In this document: piece after piece, positions 1 through 10,248 of the stretch | Layout of the letters: every line of letters begins with the position of its first letter | Position numbering within the stretch: position 1 is the first letter of the stretch | Assembly (NCBI GenBank): GCA_013054445.1 | Contig: JAAMPI010000013.1 | Location: 36,256 to 100,255, forward strand | Direction: 5' to 3' | DNA: 64,000 nt | From: Cudoniella acicularis | Lineage: Eukaryota; Ascomycota; Leotiomycetes; Helotiales; Helotiaceae | Notes under the pieces: generated by a model | Told to the model about the DNA's origin: nothing | Seen by the model: the letters and a program-made list of their open reading frames with translations, nothing else | Database searches by the model: none | Translations under genes and position numbers: made by a program

Positions 1-366
1 CTACTCTATGCGCAGAAGATGTTTAGTGGGAGGACTAAAGCAGGACAATATAGTACGAAGACGCATATCGAGGAGCTAACGAGACTTCTCGGACCGATCC
101 CGCAAATTCTGATAGAAAAAAGCAACCAAGAAATTGTCAGAGAGATTTGGGATGAGCAGAAAGAGATAAGGGATCCGCAATTGGTGAAATTTGTCGGGCT
201 TGAGGAGAGATTTGCTGGAATGGAAAGTAATGAGAGGACGAAATTTATTGCGTTGGTAAGGACAATGCTTGCCGTGGACCCTGAGAAGAGGAAATCGGCG
301 AAGGAATTATTGGATGAGGACTGGTTGAAACATGAGTATGTGGATGATATAACTGTCGAAGCTTAG
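1..366 (+). CDS. C-terminal end of a protein kinase (SRPK/CMGC-like), cut by the window edge
   Basis: The reading frame is open from the first base (L-L-Y-A-Q-K before the first Met at 19), so this is the end of a gene that starts outside the window. The visible 121 residues look like the C-lobe tail of a CMGC kinase of the SRPK group. A HIEELTRLLGPIP segment matches the place where SRPK-like kinases have a 'H..E....LG..P' helix, and near the end MLAVDPEKRKSAKELLDEDWLKHEY matches the closing 'DP..R..A.ELL...WL' motif of the kinase fold. Catalytic motifs are outside the window, so activity cannot be judged. SRPK-group assignment is family knowledge; substrate is unknown. It converges with the amine oxidase gene, leaving 68 bp between stops. 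Confidence 0.65.
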   Translation, partial: LLYAQKMFSGRTKAGQYSTKTHIEELTRLLGPIPQILIEKSNQEIVREIWDEQKEIRDPQLVKFVGLEERFAGMESNERTKFIALVRTMLAVDPEKRKSAKELLDEDWLKHEYVDDITVEA

Positions 367-434
367 GAACGAGGAAAACTTTCATGATTTCAATTTTCTT
401 GCTTTTATTATTGCTGGAGCTTCAAGCTTTCAGT

Positions 435-2064
435 TCACAGTTTTGAGGTCCGGTTTTGATCCCTATCTACCTTCAGAATTCTCCAAGCTGAAGCCCTGCC
501 TATCTCAAAAGCGCCATCAATAAACCCTCGCCATCCATCTGCCCAACTAAATTATGATTAGCATGCTCCATATTTTCTCATAGGGTGGATTTCACTTACT
601 CGGCATTCGCAAAAATGCAACTCCCACCATGCTCATCCGCTCTCAAAGCATCAAGATAATTCTCTTGCCACCCCATCGGAAACGTACACCACGCCCCCTT
701 CGCAAACTCGTCATTGGTCCAATCATGCCAAAACATCTCCTCGGCCTCAAACCTACCATTCCTCTCCTCATTCTTGAACTCCTCTGGTAGGATTTTCTTG
801 AATTGGCGGAAGGTGGCGAGAGGAGAGGAGCGATCGAGATGTGGTTCTGAGCCAAAGAAGACGGAAAAGGTTCCGGATTCGTTGGAGGTGGGAGTGGGAT
901 GGATGTCGGATTCTGTGTAGCCGAAGGCGATTTTGGAGGGTGCGAGGGTAGCTGTGAATGTTGGGACGAGGGTTTTGGGGGTGTAGGTGTGCATTTTTAC
1001 GATTTTGGTAAGGTGTTGCTCTTTTGCTGCTGCGAGTTTGTGGGGGTGTATGGGTGGGTCGAAAGTGACATCGCCCAGGCAGTTGACTGGTAAGGTGCAT
1101 ATGACTTTGGGTGTGCGGAATGTTTTGCTATCTCTTGTGGTGATGGTGGTTATGTTCTCCGTCTTGCTGCGCACGACTGAGGCTACGGGACTGGAGAGGA
1201 GGATATCGGCTTTGGACTCGGACATTATGGCTAATGCGAGAGAAGTTGTACCGCGTTTGAGACTCAACGCATCGACGGACTCGAGAAAACCTCGGAAGGT
1301 GAAGCCTGAGAGGCCGAACCAGCGGAGGATCTCGTAGAAGGGGGTGACGCCAATGGGTGCACACCCGATCGTCTCGAACATGCTTGCTACAAGATCTTTG
1401 TGCTCTTGTGGGACATCGGCAAGTTGGTCTAGACGATCTTTGCAAGTTATTTTCAGGTATTTGAGTGGGGTTTTCCGTACGAAATCAGCGTCGTAGGGTC
1501 GGGCCAGGATTTTGGTACCACCAGCTCCATCCACGTTGAGAAATTTGTAAATGGTGGTTTCCATGATTTCGTTGTAACCGCCTGGCCCATCAAAAGTGTA
1601 TCTCTTAAGGGGATCCGTATCGCGTGCTTTGAAGTGTAGTGCTTCGAGATCTGGGGAAGTGCCAGTGGTTTGTTTGAGCTCACGATCAAGGCCGTAACGC
1701 TTCAACTCAGACCACACATGTGGCTGGGTCCAGTATACCCACGTCCCACCCACTTTAAGCAAGTATTAGGTGAAGTAAGTAGTGTTTCAGGGGATAACTT
1801 ACTCTCCATGTAGTGTCCACGTGACTTGGTAGCCCAAGTTCGACCTCCTATCCTGTCTCTTGCTTCAACAATGAGAACTGATTTCCCTGCTGTTGAAAGA
1901 TCTCGAGCAGCTGTAAGACCGGTAAAGCCGCCTCCTATGATAATGACATCGTAGTGCTGCTTGAGAGACTTTGAGCTCGAAATGGCCGCTTCCGTATAAA
2001 GTCCTTCGTTCACTTGATCATTTTTGTAATGGAAGCCTTCGCGAGAGGTAGAAATCGGAGCCAT
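435..2064 (-). CDS. Flavin-containing amine oxidase, predicted peroxisomal
   Basis: Spliced model: exons 2064-1803, 1752-600 and 546-435, giving 508 residues. The N-terminus carries the Rossmann dinucleotide-binding motif DVIIIGGGFTGLTAARDL and the following E-A-R-D-R-I-G-G-R-T-W. Joining exon 1 to exon 2 gives YMEMGGTWV, the usual monoamine-oxidase continuation. Exon 2 alone appears to stop at FANAE, but that stop lies inside a GTAAGT donor; splicing to 546 restores FANADWADGWRGFIDGA, the conserved C-terminal FAD-contact segment, and the protein then ends in S-K-L. Family knowledge: MAO-N type enzymes oxidise primary amines to aldehydes with release of H2O2, and a C-terminal SKL is a type 1 peroxisomal signal. 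Length is close to the roughly 495-500 of fungal MAO-N. The substrate is not known. Both introns have GT-AG ends and sit in correct phase. Confidence 0.9.
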
Positions 2065-2462
2065 TTTTGAGGAGAGAGAAAACAGTAGATTTCAGATGAG
2101 TTCCAGGAAAAATCCGAAGGGATTGGTGGTATATTCGAGATTTATGTCTTCCGTGGACAGGGACGCCCTAATCCAGAATAGGCAGGTACATCCGACGGAC
2201 CATTTCTTCTAAGCCCAATCATACGTTGCAGGAGATAGTGGCTAGTAATAAATACCTCAAACACTCTCTAAAGCGTTTCGGTGTATAGAAGAGTCTAAGA
2301 GCTCCGGTTAAGGTCGGTATTGTGTGTTTGTTGGCACCCACCCTAACTTTGATCCACACCTCTCCCCTCTTCTCTCGCTAAATTCTACCAGGACTCGATG
2401 ATCCTGGATAACAAGGTGGAAATGCAGAGCAGGCAGATTAGAAATCCGACTAGTATCTTGCC
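2065..2462. other. Intergenic, nothing recognised
   Basis: Upstream region of the amine oxidase on one side and the 3' side of the HET pseudogene on the other. No open frame, RNA gene or clear repeat was seen. Confidence 0.5.
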
Positions 2463-4938
2463 TCACTCGAGAACTATTGTCTTCGAGGACGGACTTGCCG
2501 CTATGAACTCTTCAATATATATTCTGCCCACTCCAAGTCGGTAAGCAATCTCGTCTCGTCTACCAATCAACATCATGTTGAATAATTTTTTCCCGATTTT
2601 CCATGGATTGTTCCCATAGCTGCGTTGCCACCAAAACTTACGCTCCTGCAAGACAGATATCGCGACAAATTAAAATTCACCTGTTGATATACGCTGGCCA
2701 GTTGGTAGGTTCTGCTCGATCCAATGTCTTGGCATATCAACACTTCCTATAAATTCTCCTGTGTCACTATGGATGCTGACGTAGCGATACGGAGACATTC
2801 TCTGGTCTGCGGTTTCCGCTCCGTACCACTGCTGGTGTAAAGTCTCGTCGAAAGCTAATCCAAAGAGCGCGGAATAGGCAACAAATAAGAGTCTGCCTGG
2901 CTTTCCGTACGCTTTCGCCTGTCCGTCTTTAAACTCGACCTCATCTTCTCGATATCTTGGTGCTGATTCCTGTTCTTCGGCGTCATTCTCATTACCAAGT
3001 AAACTCTTTTCGACATTGACCTTTCGAACACAGCCGCTCTTGTCATGGACAAACCAATCGATCAAGGAACGGGTCTCGAAATTGTAGAAGACAGGTGCTT
3101 CCGCAGAAGCCTAACTCCAGGTCGGAAAAGTAATATTTCCCTTGAGACTTGTTACTTTCGGCATCCCAGTATGTCGCCATAAAAGAGATTGGTCGAAATG
3201 CTTTTCAGGCAACCCGTATATAAAATTACTGGCATATGGACTTGCTGGAATACGTTTCGCAACTCCCGAGAAGACACTCAACGAGTCAGAACGGTACCTG
3301 AGACGCCTCCAGCTGTAAGTATTCACAATACTTAGATAATCTTTTAGCGACACGTCATGGCGATCAAGTCTGTAAATCCTTCCACAAAAATCGGTCCCAG
3401 ATGCATCTAGTCCTTGTATCAAGTCGCCTTCTTCATCCATCTGCCCCCGATTACAAGTGAGGGTTACTCTTCGTGTTGTGAAATAGAGCAGATGCGTGGA
3501 TAGCATTCGTTCTTGATAGGTCCAGCCTCGAGTATTCTAAATTGATCTCGCGATGAGAGTTGAGGTGGTTGGGTTAGAATTACTGCGTAATTCCACTACT
3601 CCGAGATCGAGGCCAAAGGTTTTTACATCTCGTGGCCAGTGGAAAACTCCTGGTAGGCCACTTTCGGCATCTTCTCCAGCTGCGACCAGAGTCATAACAG
3701 CCGACGAGTAGATTTCCTTCATAATACCAATCTGCCTTTTCTTATCTTCAGGGTCGTCTTGTATAATGCACAAGCTGTCAACCCAAAGATACTGCTCATT
3801 GAGCTCCCAACAGACTCTAATTGCGTCCTCAATTGTATGAGATAGGGACGAACCAAGAGAATTTGCCTTGGGCTTCACCCCATACATAACTCAAAGCCAA
3901 GTATCTCGGAGACGAAGGAGCGTCCACGATACGACATTCATTGACATCAACAAGTCGTAATCCAGGCAGTAGTTTGGTGGTAATTGGTTTGCAAGCTTCG
4001 CCATGATGGGCCTCACAATCAGCCAGTCTCTCTTTCACTTGTGTAAGATCTGCCCAAGCAGCAATCTCATGCTTCGTGACCTCGGTGGGTTGTTGTGAAT
4101 CTGTGATATCTTGTATTTGAAGCCTCCCCAATGGAGCCATTTTTCACTGGCCTTCTTCCTTCAGCCAGACAAGAAGCCATAAAAACGACCTTAGCACCCC
4201 CATTTGTCCGAGGGACTCTTGTCTTCGCTTCACAAGCTCTGGTTCGTTCTCAAGTTTGATCTGCAGGCCGAATCTCCATCCCTCAGAGGGCCACAATTTA
4301 TCACGTCCTTCAGCCGATACATATTCAATAGCCTCTTTTAAGATCGAGCATCTTGTACTCAAATTTTCCGGTTCTCCTTTCCAACCATCTTCCTTCCATT
4401 CTTGCTCAATGGTACACCAAACTAGATCACAGAGCCCGCAATTTTTGCGCAGCCTGATATTCTCGATCAAGTCAAAGTCTTTCCGACCAAAAGAGTCTCG
4501 ACAGCGAAGGTAATGCATCCATCCCGCTTCCTGGAATGTTGAGCAAAGTAAACCTCCTGCAGATAGGTCCTCATCAAACTTCGCGCAGGGACATTTGAGT
4601 GCCGGTTCCTCTTCTTCAAGTTTCTGAGTATGGCTAATTGCTGGAGATGGCTTCAAAAGGCGTAGCTGGCGAGCGAATTCTGACTCTGGTTCTTCAAATG
4701 CTTCATTCTCCGGGTTCCCCTCAAGCTCCGGGTAGAAGTCGGCCGAGTTGGCTTCTGATCTCGCAAATCGGGAGAAAGAGCTGCATCTACTACCAAGTGG
4801 GAAGTGGTCTGGTATTTTATCGTCGACGGAATAAGTAGACGCTCTGTATGTTTGGTGCTCAGTATCGGAACTGTTTAGATCCAAATCCGGGCGAGGGATT
4901 GGTCGCTCAAGTGCTGCTGGTTATTTTGATACTTCCAT
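2463..4938 (-). pseudogene. Decayed HET-domain (heterokaryon incompatibility) gene
   Basis: One long reading frame can be followed from an ATG at 4938 to a normal-looking end at 2463, but it is broken by five in-frame stops (4921-4923 TAA, 4144-4146 TGA, 3537-3539 TAG, 3111-3113 TAG, 2670-2672 TAA) and one frameshift at about 3840-3890. HET landmarks are clear: an N-terminal Cys-rich part (CPCAKF, NCGLCDLVW), YLALSYVWG, then TIEDAIRVCWELNEQYLWVD-SLCIIQDD, an IYSSAVMTLVAA helix, NTRGWTYQERML and a C-terminal EEFIAA-P-SSK tail. The stop at 3537 replaces the residue before NTRGW and that at 3111 the second W of a WSWA motif, so both are most simply TGG to TAG. Family knowledge: HET proteins trigger cell death in non-self recognition. 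Loss by RIP-like transitions is inference. Confidence 0.85.
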
Positions 4939-5427
4939 GTTAGGAATTGCCTGAAAACCTTCTTAATTTCTAGTGTTTTCCTTTCATTCTAGGATTCTTC
5001 AAGTGCGAGGGGAGAGTAAAATATTTGAATATTTCCTTGACATTTTTTGGAAGTGCAGAGAGTGAACGAACTACAACGATGCGCGGTGGAGGTTGGAGAC
5101 ACGGAGAGAAGGTACGGCACAAATAAATGTTATTGAGACAGAACCCAGACCGCCCGAGAAGCCAGAGTTTATATAGGGAATGCTATCGCTGCAACATTAC
5201 AAGATCTCACTTGAGTTCCAGCGAGGTGGATGTTGAAGACGGCGCGTCCTAAGACGGCTGACTATATCTAGGTACGCGCCAAGGTGGGGGCCATCACACG
5301 TGATATCTCTTGATTTATTGTGGACAGAAGAAACACTAAGATCTCACTTGAGCCTTGCTATAGTTTTAGATTAAGTTAAATCATTAAGGAGTTAAATTCC
5401 CTTAATTATTTCGCTCTTCCTTATTCA
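4939..5427. other. Intergenic, nothing recognised
   Basis: Former promoter side of the HET pseudogene and 3' flank of the zinc-cluster regulator. No feature could be supported. Confidence 0.5.
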
Positions 5428-6911
5428 TTACAACTTCTCCGCCGAGTCCAGCAATCTTCCCACGCCGAGCTTGCCCGCAAACTCCTCACTCATCCCTCTA
5501 ATCAAAATTCTCATCCGACCGATACAATTCCTAGGTAACCAGACCGAATACTTCGCCGGATAGAGCGGCACAACCACCAAAACAAGAGCGTAAAAATGGA
5601 TAGTCAAAGCTAGTTCGCTATCCGTTTGAGGAACTTGCCTCAATTCAATCCAAAACATCCAGGATCGCAGCCATGCTAGTCGGTGATAGGAATCAGATTC
5701 AGATTCGCAAGAGAGGGAGATCGCTGAGTCGATTGACCAAGCAAGCCGTTCCAAATCCCAAAATCCTATTGTGCGCCATTCGGATGGACCAATAACAAGA
5801 CGTACAGCTCCAATTGAGTCTATGATTTCTTTGACTCGCAATTGCATCAAAGCCTTATTTTTAGGAAGAGGCTTTGTGTCTGAGTCGGCGCTCGATACGT
5901 AATTTCGAACTTGATAGCGGGAGCTGAGTAGCTCGGGAAAGATAGTGGCCAGTTTGTTGTTGCGAATATATGACAAGGCCTATATCATTTAGCGTTGGCT
6001 TTCTATTCAGAAAACTCTGTCATGTCCTTTGTTCAACGAACCTGTGAGAATCCCTTAACGAATATTAATCGTTGCTCCCTGCAGAGGTCATTTTAGAAAA
6101 CTCTGCTGCGAAGAACTAGAATATGGGAGTCAAAGCGGGAGACTTACCAACCCTCTGCCGTGCTTGCCAAAATAATTGATGCAGTCACAATAGCGTCCGC
6201 ATTTGAGGGACAAACGTTGTCAATCTCAGTTTGCAACTTTTTCAGCGCAAGATAGTTGTGCTTTATGCAAACATCCTTCGAGGCCTCTGCTTCCGTTGCC
6301 TGGTGATGAACATAGGCACCAAAACTGACTAGTGCATATTTGATGCAATCATATTTTGCTGCTAGATGGTTGTACCTAAAGAGAGTGTTAATCAAATTCT
6401 TGCCTGAATTTTAAGATGTCATACCTTGGCAAAAAGCTCTGGGATATTGTGAGCGACACGCTGCGTGGCATTGGTCTTTTTGCCACGATTTGGCAGGATT
6501 GTTGAACAATTGATACTGCAGCGGAGGAAATACCTCGATGGTGTGGAGCACAGTAATAAGCTGTGTGCTTCTGTGGCAAATTACTGGCTGCCCAGACCTG
6601 TTGTGTCACTGGAGGTAAAAACGTTAATGCCACTTGTGAGGCGTTCGGCTCTCCATGAAGTGTACTCGTCGTATAAAGACATTCTCTACCGAGGCGGATG
6701 CAATTGCGACTATTTGCTTTGTCAGTGACCCCAAACTAATACACAACACAATTTTAATAGACCAGTGCTTGCAGGGAGCTCTCTTTGCTAGTTTAATAGT
6801 TGAGCGCTAGGAGGCTTACCAATAAGGCATACGCTCATCGCAGCGTACGCGGCGTGTTTTGCAGGTGTCGCAACCACTCCTAGATCTTTTTTGATGTTGC
6901 TTTCGGTGCAT
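5428..6911 (-). CDS. Zn2Cys6 fungal transcription factor
   Basis: Spliced model: exons 6911-6820, 6709-6425, 6375-6148, 6078-6042 and 5979-5428, 397 residues. The first exon begins M-H-R-K-Q-H-Q-K-R-S-R-S-G and continues CDTCKTRRVRCDERMPYC. An intron starting GTAAGC interrupts the cluster, and the next exon completes it as RNCIRLGREC, giving the full CX2CX6CX6CX2CX6C zinc cluster near the N-terminus. The middle contains the moderately conserved fungal-specific helix region (YDCIKYALVSFGAYV, then NADAIVTASIILASTAEGW). The exon 3/4/5 joins keep the frame, giving W-E-Q-R-L-I and then FSQALSYIRNN. The 37-nt exon 4 is the least certain element. Family knowledge: such proteins bind CGG-type sites as dimers in the nucleus. 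The target pathway is unknown; no neighbouring biosynthetic genes point to one. Confidence 0.82.
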
Positions 6912-8026
6912 TTTGGGGAGGGTCAGTGATCAATGTATTTTCACAACCAAACGAGATCTTCATACTGTCCTTCAACTCCAGCAGAGTGAAAACTGGTAAG
7001 ATATGCACAAAGATCCAGTGGAACAGTTTAAATTTGAATCTCAAATCTCGCTCACCAAACGTGGGGCTGACATTTGCCATCGAAGCTGAAGTCAGTCCTG
7101 GGTGAAGACCTTGTCCCGAGACTCATATAGACATGGAATTAGTCTCCGGACACGCCGATTGGAGAACCTTATGAACGATCTTTGGAATGTAGAAGTATTA
7201 GAAGAGCTCTTGGTCACTTGCAAGGCTCTCTAAATCAGGCGCAAAAAGGGGAAGCTGCATGTGTGCTGACAGGTTCGGGTCTCTGACTGTTGTAAGCTTT
7301 GCAAGGTTCTTTTGGAAACAACGAATTATACGAGTGCATCGTAAGGCTGACAAATGAAAATTCTTGACATGACAAAGCGCACAATTGGAAAATGCGAGAA
7401 TTGAATCAAGTCAATAACTGAAGGTCATAGACGAAGTCTCAGGATGCTAGTCGAACTGACATTGTCAAGTGGAATCAGCAGCTAAAATTGGCTTTGACTT
7501 TAGAAACCTGGAAGACTTGCTTGGGATTTTCTTTTTTGCAAAATTGATTTGTGGGATCGCGAGCAAGTCTCGGTGGTACCATGTCTCTACTCTCATGACT
7601 CAGATTGAAAGTGCCTTGCACGACGCACTTGCGAAAGTGGCCAGAGTACGAGAACTTTCAAAGCCTGGATTTAGGACAAAAGCAAGCCAGCATGATTCCA
7701 ATCCTGAGAGTTTTTAAAGTCACTGTGGGGTGATGTATTTCAGCTCTGCAAAGTGTTCGAAGACCGGTGTCTTACATTCTGAAAGTATAGAGCTAACTGA
7801 GTCGAAAAACCAATCGAATAATTCTTGTTTTCCGATGCCTGGAGCCTTAACCCCTAATTGGGTGCAGATACGCTCTCCTTGCCCTAGGAGGCATCGGGAA
7901 AGATTCTCGATCTTTTGTCAGTAGCTTTTCAATAACTGCTTCTGCATCGCAGTATCTTGGAAATTCTCCAGGCCGTGAATGTCTTTCTATAATGGTTTAT
8001 ATACTACAAGGGCCAAATGCTATCGA
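6912..8026. other. Intergenic, no gene recognised
   Basis: About 1.1 kb between the regulator and ALG9. Short open frames on the plus strand at 7469-7717 and 7730-7924 have no recognisable motif, and no spliced model joins them. Part must be the regulator promoter and the ALG9 3' UTR. Confidence 0.45.
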
Positions 8027-10025
8027 TCATGTTGGAACTTTACGTTTCAACAGACAGTGCTTCCCCCACTTCCGTCGATATTTCTCGGGGATCACAGCAA
8101 GATCTGGAAGCCATATCGTCCGAGGCAAAATGTGCGTCTTTGATGCGTCAAGAAATGGCTCACAAGATACAGGCTCCCAATTCTTTTCGTCGAGGATGTA
8201 ATGTGGTTCAAGATCAGACGCAGTCGAGTCAGGGTAATATGTATCCACTAAGAAGTGGCAAGTACGAAGATCAACCTAACCCCGCATTAGTAGCACCCAC
8301 ATCAGAAGATGAAAGACTTACATATTTGCCCATATCCTCAATATTCTGGTCATTCATGCCTGATGGCATGAGCCAAGCTCCAGACCAAAATCCATATCCA
8401 GTTTTGGCCTCGGAAAAGGCCCCTGGGAGGAGACCATCGAATTCGCTCTTGATAAATTTGGCTCGCATATCATTTGGCAGATGGTATTGATTGGGGAACC
8501 TGTACCATTCTTTACCAAAACAGACAGAATCGCCGCGCATTCCTATTGTTCCATTTTGAAGTGGTTCATAGATCTTCAATGGAGCTGAGTATGCCGTGTA
8601 GACACCATAAATCCTTGCAACACCAAGATCTATAGATCCGATGATGATCGTGCTGACGATGAATAACTTCAACCTTGCTGGGATTTTCCCAGCGAGTGTT
8701 TTGGGGTTTGCCGATCCGAAAGCTGCAAGAATGATATGGAGTGCCATGGCAGCGTTGAGTGCTAACGCTGGGTACGCTGGATACATGAATCGCTCCTCCT
8801 TGTGTGGCTGGAAGCTAAATATGCCCAGCCAGAGATAGAACGGAGTCATAAAAATAATACTGCGGAGGCCGGTAACAGCCCCGCCTTCCTGGGGACCTTT
8901 CGAGAAGATTTTCTTGATTGTGAAAAGTGGTAGAGCAGCAACGGCCAGTACGAACCATATATTGAAGTTGAGTAGCAAGTTTCGGATGTAGAAGTGCCAC
9001 GGTTCTGTACCGTATATTTCTGGACCCTTACCAGACCCGCTGAAAATATTGTACAGAACGATATTAAGGGGAACGACAACCATCTTCTTGTAAAAGAACC
9101 CAGAAATGACAAATTCGAAGAACTATGCCTGAAGTTAGCTGGAAATCAAAGCTTTGCTCCACCTGACTTACTAAAACGAGAAGTGCAGCCACGGTTCCTC
9201 TCAAGAACCGCAAGACTACATCTACCAAGGCATCTTTGCTGCTCAAAAAAGCAAAAGATATTTCTTCGAAGAGGAAAGGGGCAGATAGCGCCATTGCAAA
9301 TGGCCACCCTAGGACCCCACCAATAGCAAAACAGAATATGCCTTGCGCAGTCTTGAGGCCTCCTCTCCAATTCATAAAATTTGCCATTCCCATCATTGTT
9401 GCGTACATGGCGAAACTCGATGGCAGGAAAGCTGCAGATGCGTGGAACATGCCAGGGCTGAAGATCATGGACATCATGAAGAAAATAGCGATTCGAGGGT
9501 TCAGTATATTGTTTATAACTCGAAACATTTGTGTTTGGCAGAGAGCGCAGATGAAAGCGAGAGCATATCGGATGAAATAGAACTCGCCGACCTAGAGTGG
9601 AATTAGCACATTTCCCGGGAAACTCATGGAGTGTTCTTACTTTGCTCGAGTAAGGAAGCAGACGCCTAAAGCTCCCAATTAAGGCATGGAAGGCTATGTA
9701 GAGCCAGCTTCGAATCGCGTACTCCGGCGAGTACTCCCAAGTCTGCAATCCATAGCCGTGGCTCAGGTAATGTGTCGGCTCCCAATAATTGAACGTCTCA
9801 TCACAGTCCTGTATCGGCGCATACAGTGCAGCGAGTATATTCGCTCCCAGAAAAACGTAGAAGGCGCCAATTGGCTTTACGGCAAAGGGGGTGGGAGGTC
9901 TAGGGGTGAGGAGGACAATCAGTACACGAATACGGCTGGGGAGAGCAAAGGGGTTGAACTTACTTCCTCTTTAGCGGTACTGAACCTGGACCTCCAGCAG
10001 GAGCTCTGGCTGTCCTCGGAGGCAT
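8027..10025 (-). CDS. ALG9: ALG9-type alpha-1,2-mannosyltransferase (GT22)
   Basis: Spliced model: exons 10025-9964, 9899-9641, 9591-9172, 9122-8297 and 8247-8027, 595 residues. It adds alpha-1,2-mannoses to the dolichol-linked oligosaccharide on the lumenal side of the ER. Visible signatures are DCDETFNYWEPTHYL-SHGYGLQTWEYSPEYAIRSWLY near the N-terminus, the GT22 lumenal HKEERFMYPAYP motif in the middle, many hydrophobic helices, and a C-terminal FLDAS...WLPDLAVIPEKYRRKWGKHC tail. The last intron was placed at 8296-8248, because this donor gives KYVSLSSSDV-VDTYYP, whereas the stronger-looking GTAAGT at 8321 would break the frame of the tail. Length fits the family (about 550-610). It shares a 223-bp divergent promoter with NAF1. 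Confidence 0.92.
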
Positions 10026-10248
10026 TTTGACAATTTTCTGCCACGATGCAACTATTTTTCAGGATGGCGTTGACACATGTCTTGCGGTGCTTTCAGTAGC
10101 TATGACATCGCCAAAGGGATCCCTGTCCATGCAGCGGCGCTAGCGATTGCAGCTTCGAAAATTATTTTGAAGATGCGGACAGAGCACTCGGAGAACTTCT
10201 TATTCACATCCATTCACAGTATTCATTTCAAAAAGATCCACTTCCACT
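10026..10248. promoter_or_regulatory. Divergent promoter between ALG9 and NAF1
   Basis: The start codons of ALG9 (minus, 10025) and NAF1 (plus, 10249) are only 223 bp apart, so both genes must use this segment as promoter and 5' leader. No specific operator was identified. Two housekeeping genes sharing a short bidirectional promoter is ordinary for a compact fungal genome. Confidence 0.6.

Noticed and set aside
2636..2672. A 35-nt intron removing the TAA at 2670 in the first HET pseudogene
   Set aside because: GT and AG ends exist, but 35 nt is below the usual minimum, and the sequence inside continues the HET frame (F-V-A-I-S) after the stop, so a stop mutation is simpler.
3830..3890. A short intron explaining the frame change in the first HET pseudogene
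   Set aside because: Any GT-AG pair here would remove the conserved W-G or T-I-E-D-A-I residues. A frameshift is more likely.
7469..7924. Two plus-strand open frames between the regulator and ALG9
   Set aside because: No motif, no matching splice sites, no sign of a start context. Treated as chance.
8316..8321. GTAAGT in ALG9 as the donor of the last intron
   Set aside because: It is a better consensus, but splicing from it to the acceptor at 8248 puts the conserved C-terminal tail out of frame. The donor at 8296 keeps the frame and gives KYVSLSSSDV-VDTYYP, matching the family.
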